Shown in pieces: positions 33,475-45,062 of a stretch of 64,000 nucleotides of DNA. Source of the DNA: Megascapheus bottae (Eukaryota > Chordata > Mammalia > Rodentia > Geomyidae); NCBI GenBank assembly GCA_024803745.1, contig JANJXV010000004.1, positions 54,874,358 to 54,938,357 of the forward strand, given 5' to 3'. The notes below the pieces were generated by a model that had not been told where the DNA came from, did not search any database, and worked only from the letters and a program-made list of their open reading frames with translations. A program made the translations under genes and the position numbers. Numbering within the stretch: position 1 is the stretch's first letter; the number at the start of each line of letters is the position of its first letter.

Positions 33475-33610
33475 ATAGATGACATCACTACTAAAAACTT
33501 ACTACTTGTTTATTCTTAGAATTTTCTGTTTGATAATTTGGGACTGTGATGGATCACAGTGGACTGAAAAGATATAAAACAAAGTAGTTCATGGAAACTA
33601 CTGTATATTA
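33475..33610 (+). mobile_element. Tigger-like DNA transposon end
   Basis: 'Acttactacttgtttattct', 'agaattttctgtttgataat' and 'tggaaactactgta' follow the terminal region of a TcMar-Tigger family whose end reads 'aattgtttatttctggaatt' to 'ggggggactactgta'. Heavily decayed. Confidence 0.45.
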
Positions 33611-34739
33611 TTTCTTATCCATATTTGCAAATTTGTATGTTTATTAATTTTAGAGATTGCATTTTTGGACATCAAGTGGAGATAAGTGCATCAGTATTTG
33701 CAAATACTGCTGACTGACAGAGCTACATTAAATATTTCCAATTTATAATCATATTTTACTCCAGCTTTTCCTGATAAATTGTTCCGTGTTCAGTGTGTGT
33801 ACTGCAGGAACATCTGCTCCTCCCTCACGAGTCCATTCCATGCAAGGACCCTGGGTTCACAGACTTGCTCCTTCACAGCCTCCATGTCATCGCAAGTGCC
33901 TCTGAGTTCACCTAGAAGAACATCCATCAGACTAGGACAGAATGATAAAAAAATAAATTTATGTTCCCATGGAAACCTTCATGATACCCAGGAGAGACAC
34001 AAACAAAGGTTCAAACTTCTACACTCTTTCTGTTGATGTCTCTATGGAAGGTGTGGAGTAAGGAATAAAGGACAGGAATTCGACAACTATCCTATTTTTC
34101 CTCCTTCAATGATAACTGGCAGAGAATGAGTCAATGAGCAGATATGAGGCTTGGTGTGGCTTTCCAGTTACTGGGAGTTATTAGTAACTGAATCCTCTCA
34201 TTCTCTTCTTCCTACCAAAAGGTTCAATGCTTTTGCAAATAAAATCCAGTCCTATGCAGCTTGGCACCCACCAAACTAAGAACTTTAGGAGAATATTAAA
34301 TTAATATAAACAAGAAGAAAGCACTAAGACAATTCAATTTTCCCTTTTCTAATAGCTAACTAGAGACAGTGTAAAGAGTTGGTGGACCTCTATTCAGATT
34401 TCTCCCATCTTAAATCTGTTTGCTCAAAATAAAACACATGAGCCTGAGATATGAGATAGATAGGAGATAACCTCAATGTCTGCTTAAAGTATTACATTGC
34501 ATGTACTTAGAAGCTTAGGACACACAAAAAGGGTATCACTTATTCCAACTCCCAAATTCACTATGAATATTTACAAACCCTTCCATCTATTTTATTTTTC
34601 ATTCAATTCCTGTTTTAAAGAGATTATAGCTACCACCTAAATGAAGTCTCAGTTTTTTGAATACTTTCTAAGATAGGAAGGGATTTGGTTATAATTTTCT
34701 ATAATATCTGAGTTATCTTTAAAGGAAAACTTAGAATGT
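33611..34739. other. Unique noncoding DNA
   Basis: An 85-codon + frame at 33779-34036 shows no recognisable domain. No repeat recognised. Confidence 0.4.
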
Positions 34740-35050
34740 GCCAGCCAACTTTACATCACTGGATCAGAATACCTATGTTAGCCTGAAGTCTGGAGGGTTT
34801 CTATTTGTGATCAATAAGCACATTGTTCACCTTCCTTTGGGACCCTGGTGAGGGAGCATTTCATGGTGGCGTGCATGAAGGAGCAAAACTGAATAGATCA
34901 GGAGCCACAGAGCAAAGTCAGAAAGAAAGGGAGCAGGTGCCACAATCTCCTTTGAAGTCACAGGACCCGTAGACCTAAGAATTTCTATGAATCCTAGCCT
35001 CTCCCGGGTTCACTAACTCCCAGTAGGTACATGGAACGCCGTGTATTTAA
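34740..35050. other. Possible unassigned old interspersed repeat
   Basis: The stretch around 'gtgagggagcatttcatggt' and 'gtgccacaatctcctttg' has the feel of an old LTR or LINE relic, but I cannot name the family. No open frame of note. Confidence 0.25.
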
Positions 35051-35058
35051 GACATTTA

Positions 35059-35165
35059 TAGTTGCTCTGTGGCTCAAGTGGTAGAGCGATAGCCTTGAGC
35101 TGAAGAGCTCAGGGATAACGTCCAAGCCTACAGTTCAAACCCCATGACAGACAAAAAAAAAAAAA
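35059..35165 (+). mobile_element. Partial composite SINE, ID-like half only
   Basis: 'Tgtggctcaagtggtagagc' to 'cagttcaaaccccatgac', then A15. The 7SL-like half is absent, consistent with 5' truncation. Confidence 0.8.
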
Positions 35166-36564
35166 AAGAGGAAGAAATTTATATCTAAACTATTTCTGCA
35201 AAGTAATCTTCTGACTTCTCATGTGAACAATTCATAAACATTGAGTATCATAGAGAATTAGCATATTTTCCAATAGTCAAATGGGAATTGATCTGTGCTA
35301 AAGAAATCAACAAAAATATTTTCTTTATCTGTGAGAAACAACTGATCTCTCTGTCCATTTATAGCACCAAGTTATCTCTCCATCCTTGACTTAGTGGCAC
35401 TTCCCAGCTCTGCAAGTCTGTGTCTAAACCCAGCCCTCCACTGAGCTGAGGGTGAGTCTATGTATTGTGTCATTAGGCACAGGCCAGATTGTGGATATAC
35501 TTGAATGCCAAATCCCGGAAGTCAGTCCTGGACTAGCAACTCTTCTGGCACAATGGAAAGGAGCCAGCACAAGCTGTAACCTCTTCCAGGATTCCTCCAC
35601 GGAAGCATACTGATGGAGTCAGGTGAGTCACACGATCTGCTCAGTAGGAGGCCTTGTCTTTCTGCCAGTCTCCCAGTAGGAGCTCAGTCAATATTAATTG
35701 AATGAATGAATGACCTGACATGAAGTATGATGTAGATGATATTGAGAGACTTTCCCTGTGATGGTCATATGGCCCTCTGGCACAGAAACAATAACATCTC
35801 TGGAGGTTATTACTTTTCCTAGCTGGTGGCCAAGACAATAGCTTTGCAATTGACAGCATTCCTATCTGTAAAAAAAAAAGGAATGACAATATGTTTGCTG
35901 CCAGCATTTGCTCTTAGTTGATATTAAAAAGGGGTTAAAAAAGTGGCATTTTAAGTACAAAAGGTGAGAACACAAGATGCACTCTGCCCCTCGGTCACAA
36001 GCTTATAAGAACTAGCCAATAATCTTGATTTTTAGCACTTAAAAAAAGGGTTTAACTTTATTGTGTTTGTCTAAAGCATCCAGTATCATCTTCAAAGCAT
36101 TCGATTCTATTTTCAAAAGCAATAATACATTCATTTTCATATTATTTTTGAATAATATAATTTAAAATGATTTTTATTAAAGTAAGTATGACTGGCATAA
36201 ATGCTTGTGAGAAATAAACACACCTGACCCTTGATCAACAACAAGTTAACAGATGACAGTGGAAGAGCAATATGTGCACTGGAGAATAGATGAAAGGATT
36301 TCCTTAAGTTGAGGGCCTCTGCCAGGATGTCGTGCAGACGGAAGAAGAGGACTTGTGTCAGGGCCACTTATGTGTACTACTGGCTTTGCACTCTCTGGGT
36401 TTGGCTGATGAGAAAGTCTTGCTCCTTAGGGATGTTTGCATCCTCTTCAGGACTTCCCTGAAAACCTCTCTCATAATTTTGTATGATTTGGTTGTCTTCA
36501 CAGTCACTCCAGGCTACCACTACTTGCAAGTCTTAACCTGAAAGAATCCTAAACCTACCTCTTG
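35166..36564. other. Unique DNA with an L2-like tail
   Basis: 35665-35715 ('cccagtaggagctcagtcaa', then a repeated TGAA) resembles an L2 3' end. The rest is unrecognised. Confidence 0.4.
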
Positions 36565-37052
36565 TTTTTTGTTGTTTTGTTTTTTTTAAAGATGATATAC
36601 AGAGGGGTTGCCGTTAACATAAATCAGGTAAGGAGTACATTTGTTTTTGAATAGTGTTACCTCCTCCCTCATTTTTCTCTCACTCTTCCCCCCACTCCCT
36701 TCTCCCTAAAGTTGTAAAGTTCATTTCTAACAGTGTTTAGTGAATATCATTATTGAATTGATTCACACTTTGTCCCACCATTTCTGTGCTTCCCTTCTCC
36801 AAACCAGATAAACTTGCATACAAGACAAAAGGAACAGAAACCATAAGCAGCAACAAGATGGGAAGAACAGAAAAGGAAGTAAATTTTAAAAATTCCATTT
36901 TTTCCATACTTGCATCTACCATATAAACTTTTCTTTAACAGTCAAGTTTATTTGTCTTAGCTTTCCTTTAATGCCAATTGTATTCACTTTTGGAAGAATA
37001 GAAGAAGTGACAATCATAGTCACAGAGACACTGAAATTCCAAAAAAGAGCAA
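36565..37052 (-). mobile_element. Old L1 3' UTR, antisense
   Basis: 'Gatgatatacagaggggttg' and the C/T-rich 'ccccccactcccttctccc' are the antisense of a rodent L1 3' UTR with its purine tract. 40690-41000 holds a related copy. Confidence 0.6.
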
Positions 37053-38432
37053 GACTACAGGTTAGTAATTATTACAAATGAGGGAAGCCATGCAGCCTAT
37101 GCTCCTTTGGGTCTGGCTTACTTCATTTAATATGATTTTTCCAAGTCTTTCCATTTCCTTACAAATGGGGCAATGCCATTCTTTCTGATGGCAGCATAGA
37201 ATCCCATTGTGTATAAATAACACATCTTGTTGATCCAATCATCTACTGAGGGGCATCTGGGTTGGTTCCATATCTTAGCTATGGTAAATAATACTGCAAT
37301 GAACTCTGTTGTGCTAGTAGCTTTAGTATAGCCTTGCTTCTTGATGGTGAATACCAAGGAGTGGGATTGCTGGGTCATAGGGAAGCTCTATGTTTAGTCT
37401 TTTGAGGAACTGCCATACTGCTTTCCATAGTGGATGAACAAGTTTACACTTCCACCAATAATATAATAGCAATCCCTCCTGGTCACATCCATGCCAGCAT
37501 CTGTTGTTACTAGATTTCTTGATTGTAGCCATTCTAACTGGAGTGAGGTGGAATCCCAAAGTTGTTTTCAGTTGCATTTCTTGTATGACCAGAGATGTCG
37601 AGCATTTCTTCATGTGTCTATAGGCCATTTTTATTTCCTCTTCAGAGAAGCCTCTCTTTAAGTATTTGTCCCATATTTTAATGGGATGGCTGTTTCTTTG
37701 AGGATTTGTTTTGGAGAGTTCAATTTTTGAGCTGTAGTTATATTTTAGATAGGAGGCCCATATCTGTGGTTTGGCTAGTGAAGATCTCCTACCCTGTAGT
37801 TTTCTTAATTATCGTGCTGGCTACGTCCTTTGCTGTACAGAAGCTCTACAGTTTAATGCAGTCCCATTTCTTTAATTTGTTGTGTTTCTTACCCTTTATC
37901 AAGAAAGTTTCAACCTGTGCCAAGGAGTCCTAGTGTGTCTCCTATTCCTTCCTGTAAAGTTTTGAGGTTATCTGTTTTTACCCCCTGTCTTTGATCCATT
38001 TGTAATTACTTCCAGTGCAGGGTGACCTATAAGGATCCAGCTTTAGTTTTGTACAGGTGTTTAGCCAATTCTGCCAGCACCATTTGTTGAAGAGGCAAGA
38101 GGTTTATCTTTGTGATTGTTGTTCTTAATGCACGATGTGAAGTGATTTCTTTTCTCTTGTTTTCCACTTATGGTTATTCTCATGTGGTAACTGTATATGA
38201 CTTTGTTACCTGGTATGTTGTATATATGTTTGTTTGTTTATTTGAAATAGGAAAGGGGGAAAACAAGATGATTGGGAAGGGGTTGAGGGGAGCAAAATGG
38301 AGACAAAAACATGAGAAGGGGTATCAAGGTTCGAGAAGTAATGCACCCATTACCTGACAAATGAAACTGTAACCCCTCTATACATTACCTCAACAATAAA
38401 ATACAATTTAAAAAGAAAGGACTACAGGTTAG
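37053..38432 (+). mobile_element. Second 5'-inverted (twin-primed) L1
   Basis: The 13-base direct repeat 'gactacaggttag' lies at 37053-37065 and 38420-38432. About 37066-38098 is ORF2 in minus orientation, and 38099-38419 is the 3' UTR in plus orientation with G-rich tract and A-rich tail. Compared with 56160-56330, about 100 bases of L1 are missing at the inversion junction. Confidence 0.92.
37127..37628 (-). pseudogene. L1 ORF2p C-terminus, inverted arm
   Basis: Two overlapping minus frames carry [49 protein letters not shown] and MGFYAAIRKNGIAPF. One frameshift between them disrupts the C-terminal domain. No catalytic domain lies in these two frames. Confidence 0.88.
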
Positions 38433-38627
38433 GAGTAGCCTTTGGTCAGAGAGTCCTAGGATCATCTTTACATTTTTCTTGATTGGAATTCTCATCTAGA
38501 ACCCTCAAAATGTCCTCTATAAAGAAACCTACCTGGCTGACCCAATAGTTCTTTCTTTCCGTACTAGAGCCATACACATAAATCGACGTTGAAGTATGCG
38601 GACACAAAGTAATAGAAGACCACATTT
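38433..38627. other. Unique spacer
   Basis: Nothing recognised. Confidence 0.4.
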
Positions 38628-38854
38628 AAGAGAAAGGAAAACCAGGGCCGGGAGTTTGGCCTAGTGGTTAAAGTGCTTGCCTAGCATGCATGAAGACCCG
38701 GGTTCAATTCCTCGGTACCACATATAGAAAAAAAAAAGCCAGAAGTGGTGCTGAGGCTCAAGTGGTAGAGCTCTAGCCTTGAGAAAGTCCAAGGACAGTG
38801 CTCAGGCCCTGAGCTCAAGCCCAGGACTGGCAAAAAAAAGAGAAAGGAAAACCA
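38628..38854 (+). mobile_element. Dimeric ID-like SINE with perfect 17-base target-site duplication
   Basis: SINE 38645-38837. 'Aagagaaaggaaaacca' lies at 38628-38644 and 38838-38854. It has full box A and box B in the head, and its low divergence suggests a young insertion. Confidence 0.95.
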
Positions 38855-39964
38855 ATGCATATGAAGCATTAAACAACAGAAACATCACAGAAGTGATCTT
38901 TCCGAATCCTGCCATGCTCAAAACAGAATTCTCCAAATATCATTTTAAATTTCTAGATGAATGGTATTTGCCTCCTGGGACTTCCTGGTACCTCTGCTGT
39001 GCTCTGTTGGCATAAACTGCTGCCATGTGGTTGCTTATTTGCCTCCTGTTGGCAAAATAGTGCCCACATGGCCTGCTCCTGCTCCTACACATGTGCTCTT
39101 CCCCCACAAGGATGCTTGGCCAGGCCCACTCACCTTGCTGTTCCGGAGCCTGAACTGTTATGCTGAATTAATTCTTGGCCTGCTAATATGGATCCAGTGA
39201 CCTTTATTTTGCACCTGTTCTGGAGAAGGTACTGAACTGGACATGGCAATTTAAGCTAAAAAGTGGGAAAGGCCTAGCATCAGAATGGAGTGAGCCATAA
39301 CTCATGCCATTGGAAGTGGGTACCCACTCCTCCAGGACTATATCTTTCTGCTCTTTGCAGCTGCCTCTCTAGCTTTCTTCCCTCTGTTTACTAACTTGAT
39401 CCTACATGTACCTGGGATGTCATGATAACCAAAATCACATCCACATAGATTTCTGAGAGGGAAACTCTACTATTGAACAGAAAATGCTGGAGATTCTGGC
39501 CTGCAAATATAAGCTGGTCTCTGGGCCAATCCCTAAAAGTCACTGTTTCTAGAAGTATAGTGGCACTTCGGGGAAGGTGGAAGTTTGCTAAGAAATCCAG
39601 AAAGCAAGTATCCACCAAAGGCATGATGCCAGCCTAGATATTAATGGAAAATTCTTCTTAGAGACTCTAAGACAAACTTGAAAGCAAATTTCTGCTCTTA
39701 CATTAAGCTACCAACAAAAGAAAACTCCCTTGGTGCAATTTGCCATGTGGAAACACTTTCTGTCATTAGGAGCTTTTTCTGCCTTCACGTGGAAAGGAGT
39801 AAGGAAAGTTAGGTAAAGCTATATAGTACAAGGCAGCAGTTCTGGGATTTCAGTATTCACATACCTATGCAAGCCTAGCCACTTAAAACGAAAGATCAAG
39901 AGGATAATAATTCCAGGAAAACCCAGCCAAAAATGTTCACAAGAGTCCATCTCAATGGAAAAGT
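38855..39964. other. Unique DNA, GC-richer than average
   Basis: 38950-39240 is C/T-rich with overlapping open frames (78, 69 and 79 codons), none with a recognisable domain. No repeat family recognised. Confidence 0.35.
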
Positions 39965-40150
39965 TGAACATGGTCATGTGTGCCTGTCATAGTAAAAAGT
40001 TTAAAATAGGAAGACTGTGGGCCAGACATAGGTGTTGAGGAAAAAGTGAGACCTTACAAAACTAGTGTGAAAAAGGGTAAAGGCAAGGCTCAGAGTACCT
40101 ACCTGGTAAACATGAAGCTCTGAGCTCAAATTTCAATACTGTGAGCAGAC
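39965..40150 (+). mobile_element. Degenerate SINE
   Basis: 'Catgtgtgcctgtcatagta' and 'gctctgagctcaaatttcaa' are worn head and box B regions. Confidence 0.45.
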
Positions 40151-40268
40151 ATAAATATATATATATATATGTATATGTGCACATACATGTTATGTACACA
40201 TAGCTATTGTATGCATGTGTACATATACATATATGTGTGCATGTATGCCTATATATACATATATGTTT
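40151..40268. repeat. AT/GT-rich degenerate dinucleotide repeat
   Basis: A perfect TA core is followed by mixed ATGT/ACAT units, abutting the 3' end of the degenerate SINE. Confidence 0.85.
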
Positions 40269-40689
40269 GATTTTATTTAATCTATAAAATTTCTTCCTTG
40301 TAAAAATTTATGCTAATCTTTGAAGAGTCCTTGAAAATGACATAACAGAAATTGTAAATGTATCTCTTTAGGAAGAAACATTGAAAGTATAACTTTCTGT
40401 TTTAGACATTCTGTGCTCAATTTTCTCTCAAAGTTTATTCTTGTTCAGTCTTGGCTTCTGACTTTCCTCCTCTGGCCTCAGGACAAATAAAAATTTCCAC
40501 CAGAGCCACAGTCTGGTTAATTAAAGGACTCCAGGCCATTGATTATCCTCAATTTATATATTTATGAGTTTGTGACGTATTATCTAAGTGAAACAAATGA
40601 TTATAGAATTTTGATTATATCTAATTCCATGCTTGTAGTGAAAACAAATCAAATACCACTCCTGGATACATAAACTTACTTTTTAAAAA
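40269..40689. other. Unique noncoding DNA
   Basis: No recognised repeat or gene. Confidence 0.4.
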
Positions 40690-41299
40690 TAATTTATTAT
40701 CTTTAAGTAATTGTACAAAGGAGTTGCCATTCAATAAAGCAGTTATGAATACAATGCATTTTGATCAATGTCCCTTTTAACATTCCCACCAACCCCTCCC
40801 ACACTTACCCCTTCCTCACTTTTCCTAATATTTTAGGATATGTATTGAATTTTTGCCATTTTACAAAGCAGTCTATGTATAAAGTACACCTTGATCTTCA
40901 ATATTTTCTACCCCCTTCAACCCATACCTTCCTTTCTTTTTCTTAATTTTGTGGCATATACAATGAATTGTTGACTGCATTTTCCTTCCCTACCTAAGTC
41001 ATTTATCTATCCCTCTCCTCTTGGTACCATACCCCCTCTTACAAGTACCCATTTCCTGATAGTTTGTTGGACTTTGACTTATTCTTTCTAAAGGATTATA
41101 ATATTTCAGCTCTCTACAGAATCTATTATTTAAATCTATTATTTAATCTAGTACCTAATTTATCTGTAACTGTTTGTAAACCCAATGTGTTTACTTACAC
41201 GTTTGTAGGCACATTCTAGCTACTACAAAGAAGGAAAAGCTTGTAACCAGTGTTTCTCTAGGTCTGGCATACTTCACCTACTACAGTTTTTCTCAAGTA

Positions 41300-41396
41300 T
41301 TTCCATTTCTTTATGAATGGTATAATATCATTATTTCTGATAGATGAATGTCTTTCCATTTCTTTATGAATTGTACAATATCATTCTTTATGATAG

Positions 41397-41405
<9 letters not shown>
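41300..41405. repeat. 53-base tandem duplication inside L1
   Basis: 'Tttccatttctttatgaat' begins at 41300 and again at 41353, with collinear but diverged continuations through a GATAG(A/G)TGA end. Confidence 0.85.

Positions 41406-41432
<27 letters not shown>
41401..41432. repeat. (GT)n microsatellite
   Basis: 32 perfect bases directly after the second unit of the 53-base duplication. Confidence 0.95.
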
Positions 41433-41433
<1 letters not shown>

Positions 41434-42060
41434 ACATTTTCTTGATCATTCATCCCTTGAAGAGCATCTAAACCATTTACCATATCGTGGCTATGGGAAA
41501 TACTGCTGCAATGAACATGGTTGTGTTGGTGGCTTTTCTGTAGTCTTCTTTGTGTTCTACTAGATAAATGGCCAGCAGTAAAATTGCTGGGTCACAGGGT
41601 AGTTCTATGTTTATTTTTTTGAGAAACCTTCATGTGGCTTTCTAGAATGGTTAAACATGCTTAAATTTTCACCAGCAGTACAATAGAGTTCCTTTTGGTT
41701 ACATCTTTGCCAGCATTTGTTATTGTTAGTTTTGTTGGTAATGTCCATTCTAATTGGGGTGAGGTGAAATCTCAGAGTTGTTTTGATTTGCATTTCCTTT
41801 ATGGCCAGAAAGATTGATCATTTCTTCCTGTGTCTATTGGCTTCTTCTGAGAAGTCTCTCTTTAAATCATTAGCCCATTTATTAACCTAGTTGCTGTTTC
41901 TTTAAGGATTTATTTTTTGAGAGTTTAAATCTTTGCATTCTAAGTATATTTTGGTTATACTTAGGCCGTTTTGACAGCTAGCTGGTAAAAATTCCTTACC
42001 CATTCTTTGGACTTCCTATTTAGCTTGTTATCTATGTCCTGTGTATTCTGAGAAGTGATT

Positions 42061-42334
42061 TCCAAACTTAATTTTCAACCCCACACTTTCAAGCTTTCAA
42101 GCATTCATCTGTTTCTTACCAAGTAAAAGCTCTCACTAAATTTTATTATGTATATTCATACCTATTGATTTTAAATCATTTATATGTGTGTATCTAGGTT
42201 TGATGTTTGTTGATAAGTTCTATATGTTATCACTTAATAACTAGAACTTTATTTATCTATTTATTTATTAGAAAAGTGCTTATTAAATAGGCATGGAGAT
42301 TAGAATGGTTCCTGCAAAAGCGCTTTTTTTGCGT
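42061..42334. other. Unique AT-rich DNA
   Basis: Nothing recognised except a short TTTA run at 42248-42270. Confidence 0.4.
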
Positions 42335-42530
42335 GTGGCAGTCTTGGGCTAAACTCAGGAGCTAAGTACTGTTTCTGAGAATTTTTGCTCAAGGCTAGTG
42401 CTCTACCACTTTAGCTATAGCTCCATTTCCAGCATTTTGGTGGTTAATTGGAAGTAAGAATCTCATAAACTTTTTGCTTGGACTGGCTTTGAACAGATCT
42501 CAGCCCACTAAGTAGCTAGGATTATACTTG
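42335..42530 (-). mobile_element. 7SL/ID composite SINE
   Basis: Antisense 'tagtgctctaccactttagc', linker 'gttaattggaagtaagaatc', head 'actaagtagctaggattat'. Confidence 0.8.
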
Positions 42531-42999
42531 TGAAAGGCTCAGGACTCTTAAAGGCCTTTTAAGTCTCTTCATAGAGCTTTTCTTCAAACCATTTTGATGT
42601 AAAATTCAAACTAGTAGCTGGGAAATCAAACATTGAGTTTAAGAAATGCTCAGTAATTAGCTCAAAAAGTCAGATCATTTATAGCCAGCCAAGGAAAGTG
42701 TTAGAAAAAAAAAAGACAAGAAGTGAGCCATAGGCAAGAAAAATATTCTCTAGTCGTCCAGTGTCTTCATAATCTTCCCTGTGTACGGTGACCATATGCC
42801 TCAATTTGTCTGAGACAATCCTGGTTTATGCTGGTTGTCCTCATTTCTCTTCCATTCTCAAATATGACTTAGTTTGGGTTATGAATTATGGGCTCTCCTA
42901 TGATCACTATATGAAGGAAACTAGTGACTAAACAGCTGGCTGTGTGGGTAATATTTGGAGCAAATTGAGGAATATGGAACAGGAATACTAAATCATCAT
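42531..42999. other. Unique noncoding DNA
   Basis: No recognised repeat or gene. Confidence 0.4.
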
Positions 43000-43070
43000 T
43001 CATTCAAGAACACTCTGCTGAGTCTCTGGCTATGCCAGGCCCTGGGCTAAGCTTTGGAAACAGTGACACA
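43000..43070 (-). mobile_element. L2-like 3' end relic
   Basis: 'Attcattcaagaacactctg' followed by 'gccaggccctgggctaagc' matches the antisense L2 tail layout. Confidence 0.5.
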
Positions 43071-44379
43071 TAGCACAGACATGTTCGTGTGTATTTTCAG
43101 GGAGAAGAGCGGATGGAAGATATTTTACAAACTAAGGAACCTATTTTGAAGATATAAACTAAAGATGAATTGTATGATCTCTAAATAGTTTTTTTTCTAG
43201 TTCAAGGACTTCTTGTTCAAGCTTTATAAATTCTGCCTACTCAATCATTCACTGACAAGTAAGTGTTAAGTTAGCATATCAAAAGCGCATCCTCATTTAA
43301 AAAGAAAGATTAAATACTTGTCTACTAAAGAAGAACAAAGCACAGGATTGTGTGGTTATTAATGCATTTCAAGCCCCTGATGGTCAGTTCAGATAATTAA
43401 GCAAACAAAACACAGTGCTAGAAAAATGATCTAACTTGATGATTAGCATGGTTTTGAATTTAAAAGATAATTTCAGCACCTCCTTTCTTCACTTAGGCAC
43501 AGAGATAATGTATATAACAAATCGATCACTAGCAATTTTCTGCTCATTATGCACAAATCCTCTTCATCAAATTTCTCACTCAGCATGCACCTTGCACTAA
43601 AGGAAAAGCAAACAGCATGTTATAACCTGCAGCTACTACCATTCTTTTATTTAAAAGAAAACCACAAATGCTTTGAAGAGTTTGAACAACTAATATTTCT
43701 TTGGTAGTTTTATTTAGCCACATCTTTGCAAGGAGTTTCTTTCTCATTTCCTAGAGATCAGTATTCTTAGAAAGACTCTCACTGGAAACCCCAGGGGGAA
43801 CTTTGGAAATGTCAGGAGCTTCTTAAATGGTGTGAAACCCACCTATGGCTTATTTCTTATAAGCTTTGATATGGAAATTGTAGGGTAAGGACATAAAAAA
43901 TAGATCCAGTGGCAATAGGAGTGCTTTGTTTGTGTAACCCATAGTCAATTAGACTCCAAAAGTTATGGTTTGATCTCTATGATTATGATCCTTGCCTTGG
44001 TCCTAGGTTTTGCATAGCTATGATTACAGAAAGGAATGGACAGGTACGTGCAGAAGCGGAATCTTTCTTCATTTCCAGAAAAATAATCAGTGGTGGCCAA
44101 AAGATTAAAAAGGCAGATGAAAATACCTTGGTCCTGTCCTTTCAAAGAAGTGTATGCTCATGTTTCCACCTAGAGTTGCAAATCACAAGCTTCTTTCTCT
44201 ACACCTCTTAATCGTACTGCTCCTTTTGTTCTTCCCTCTCTTTTAATTAACAGCATTATGACTAAGACATCGAATCATGAAAATAAGAGTTAATATCAGT
44301 TCTTCTTCCCTTTTCATATCCATTTGTCTTTAAATCTCTATTCTAATCTCCACAGGTTGCAAACTCTGGATTCTCTTTT
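43071..44379. other. Unique noncoding DNA
   Basis: It holds the first copy of a 65-base duplicated segment (43441-43505). Overlapping opposite frames near 44020-44145 are not recognisable. Confidence 0.4.
43441..43505. repeat. Duplicated segment A, copy 1
   Basis: 'Gattagcatggttttgaatt' and the following 45 bases recur at 44630-44694 at roughly 85% identity, same strand, about 1.2 kb away. Confidence 0.7.
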
Positions 44380-45062
44380 TCTGATTCTCTGCCACTGTCC
44401 TGTAAGGTATTTTTAAATATTCCCAGGCCACTATTACAGCTTTCCTCAAGATTTCCCAGGTTCGCTTTTTATCTTTTCTTCTACTAGGATATTTATGATA
44501 TTTCCTAATCATCTTACTTCTGTCTTTGATTAGAAATCTTCTGTAATGGAACTACAATGATGTGGCTTCAAGTCCCTCTCCAAAATTATGTCTACTTACT
44601 CTGGATCTGTTCTATACTCAAGGCCTTGTGATTAACATGGTTTTGAATTCAAACGATAATTTCACCACCTCTTTCTTCTTTTAGTCACAGAAACATTTGT
44701 GTTGCAGACATATCAACCACTTTGATGTCTCCATGACTGTTTTTCATACTTTTTCATAAATCTAGAAAAACATCTCTGCTACTTCTCTACCTGGCAAATT
44801 GCTATGCATCCTTCATGACCCAACTTAGTTCTTCTACAAAGTCATCATTGAGTTTCTATGTCAGTCACTCAGTTTTTGCTGTCCACATAATCCTTCATAA
44901 TCAGTTTTATTGCAGCATGCATTACACATTACCATACATATTTGTGTCTTCCAGAAGACTGTAGGAATCACTTTCTTTTTTAATTATTATTATGCAGGCT
45001 CTAGGCAGTGTTTAGCAAATGGCATGCTCTTTAAATATTCACTGAATAAATTATTAAACATT
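44380..45062 (+). mobile_element. L2 relic, 3' part
   Basis: 'Cactattacagctttcctca', 'ctacctggcaaattgctatg', 'cttccagaagactgtaggaa' and the tail 'aaatattcactgaataaatt' follow the L2 3' order. No coding frame survives. Confidence 0.6.
44630..44694. repeat. Duplicated segment A, copy 2
   Basis: Partner of 43441-43505. It lies inside the L2 relic, so the segment may be L2-derived. Confidence 0.7.

Larger units (their letters stand above)
40690..42060 (-). mobile_element. Old L1, antisense, ORF2 C-terminus plus 3' UTR
   Basis: The 3' UTR relic is at 40690-41230 and ORF2 at 41240-42060, including minus codons KCWQRCNQKELYC and IKTTLRFHLTPIRMD (41611-41793). Many stops. A 53-base internal tandem duplication and a TG repeat interrupt it. 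Confidence 0.8.

Noticed and set aside
33779..34036. 85-codon frame with several Cys
   Set aside because: No motif spacing typical of zinc fingers and no splice or retrocopy context.
38955..39200. Overlapping open frames in a GC-richer patch
   Set aside because: Open in two frames at once with no domain; composition effect is sufficient.
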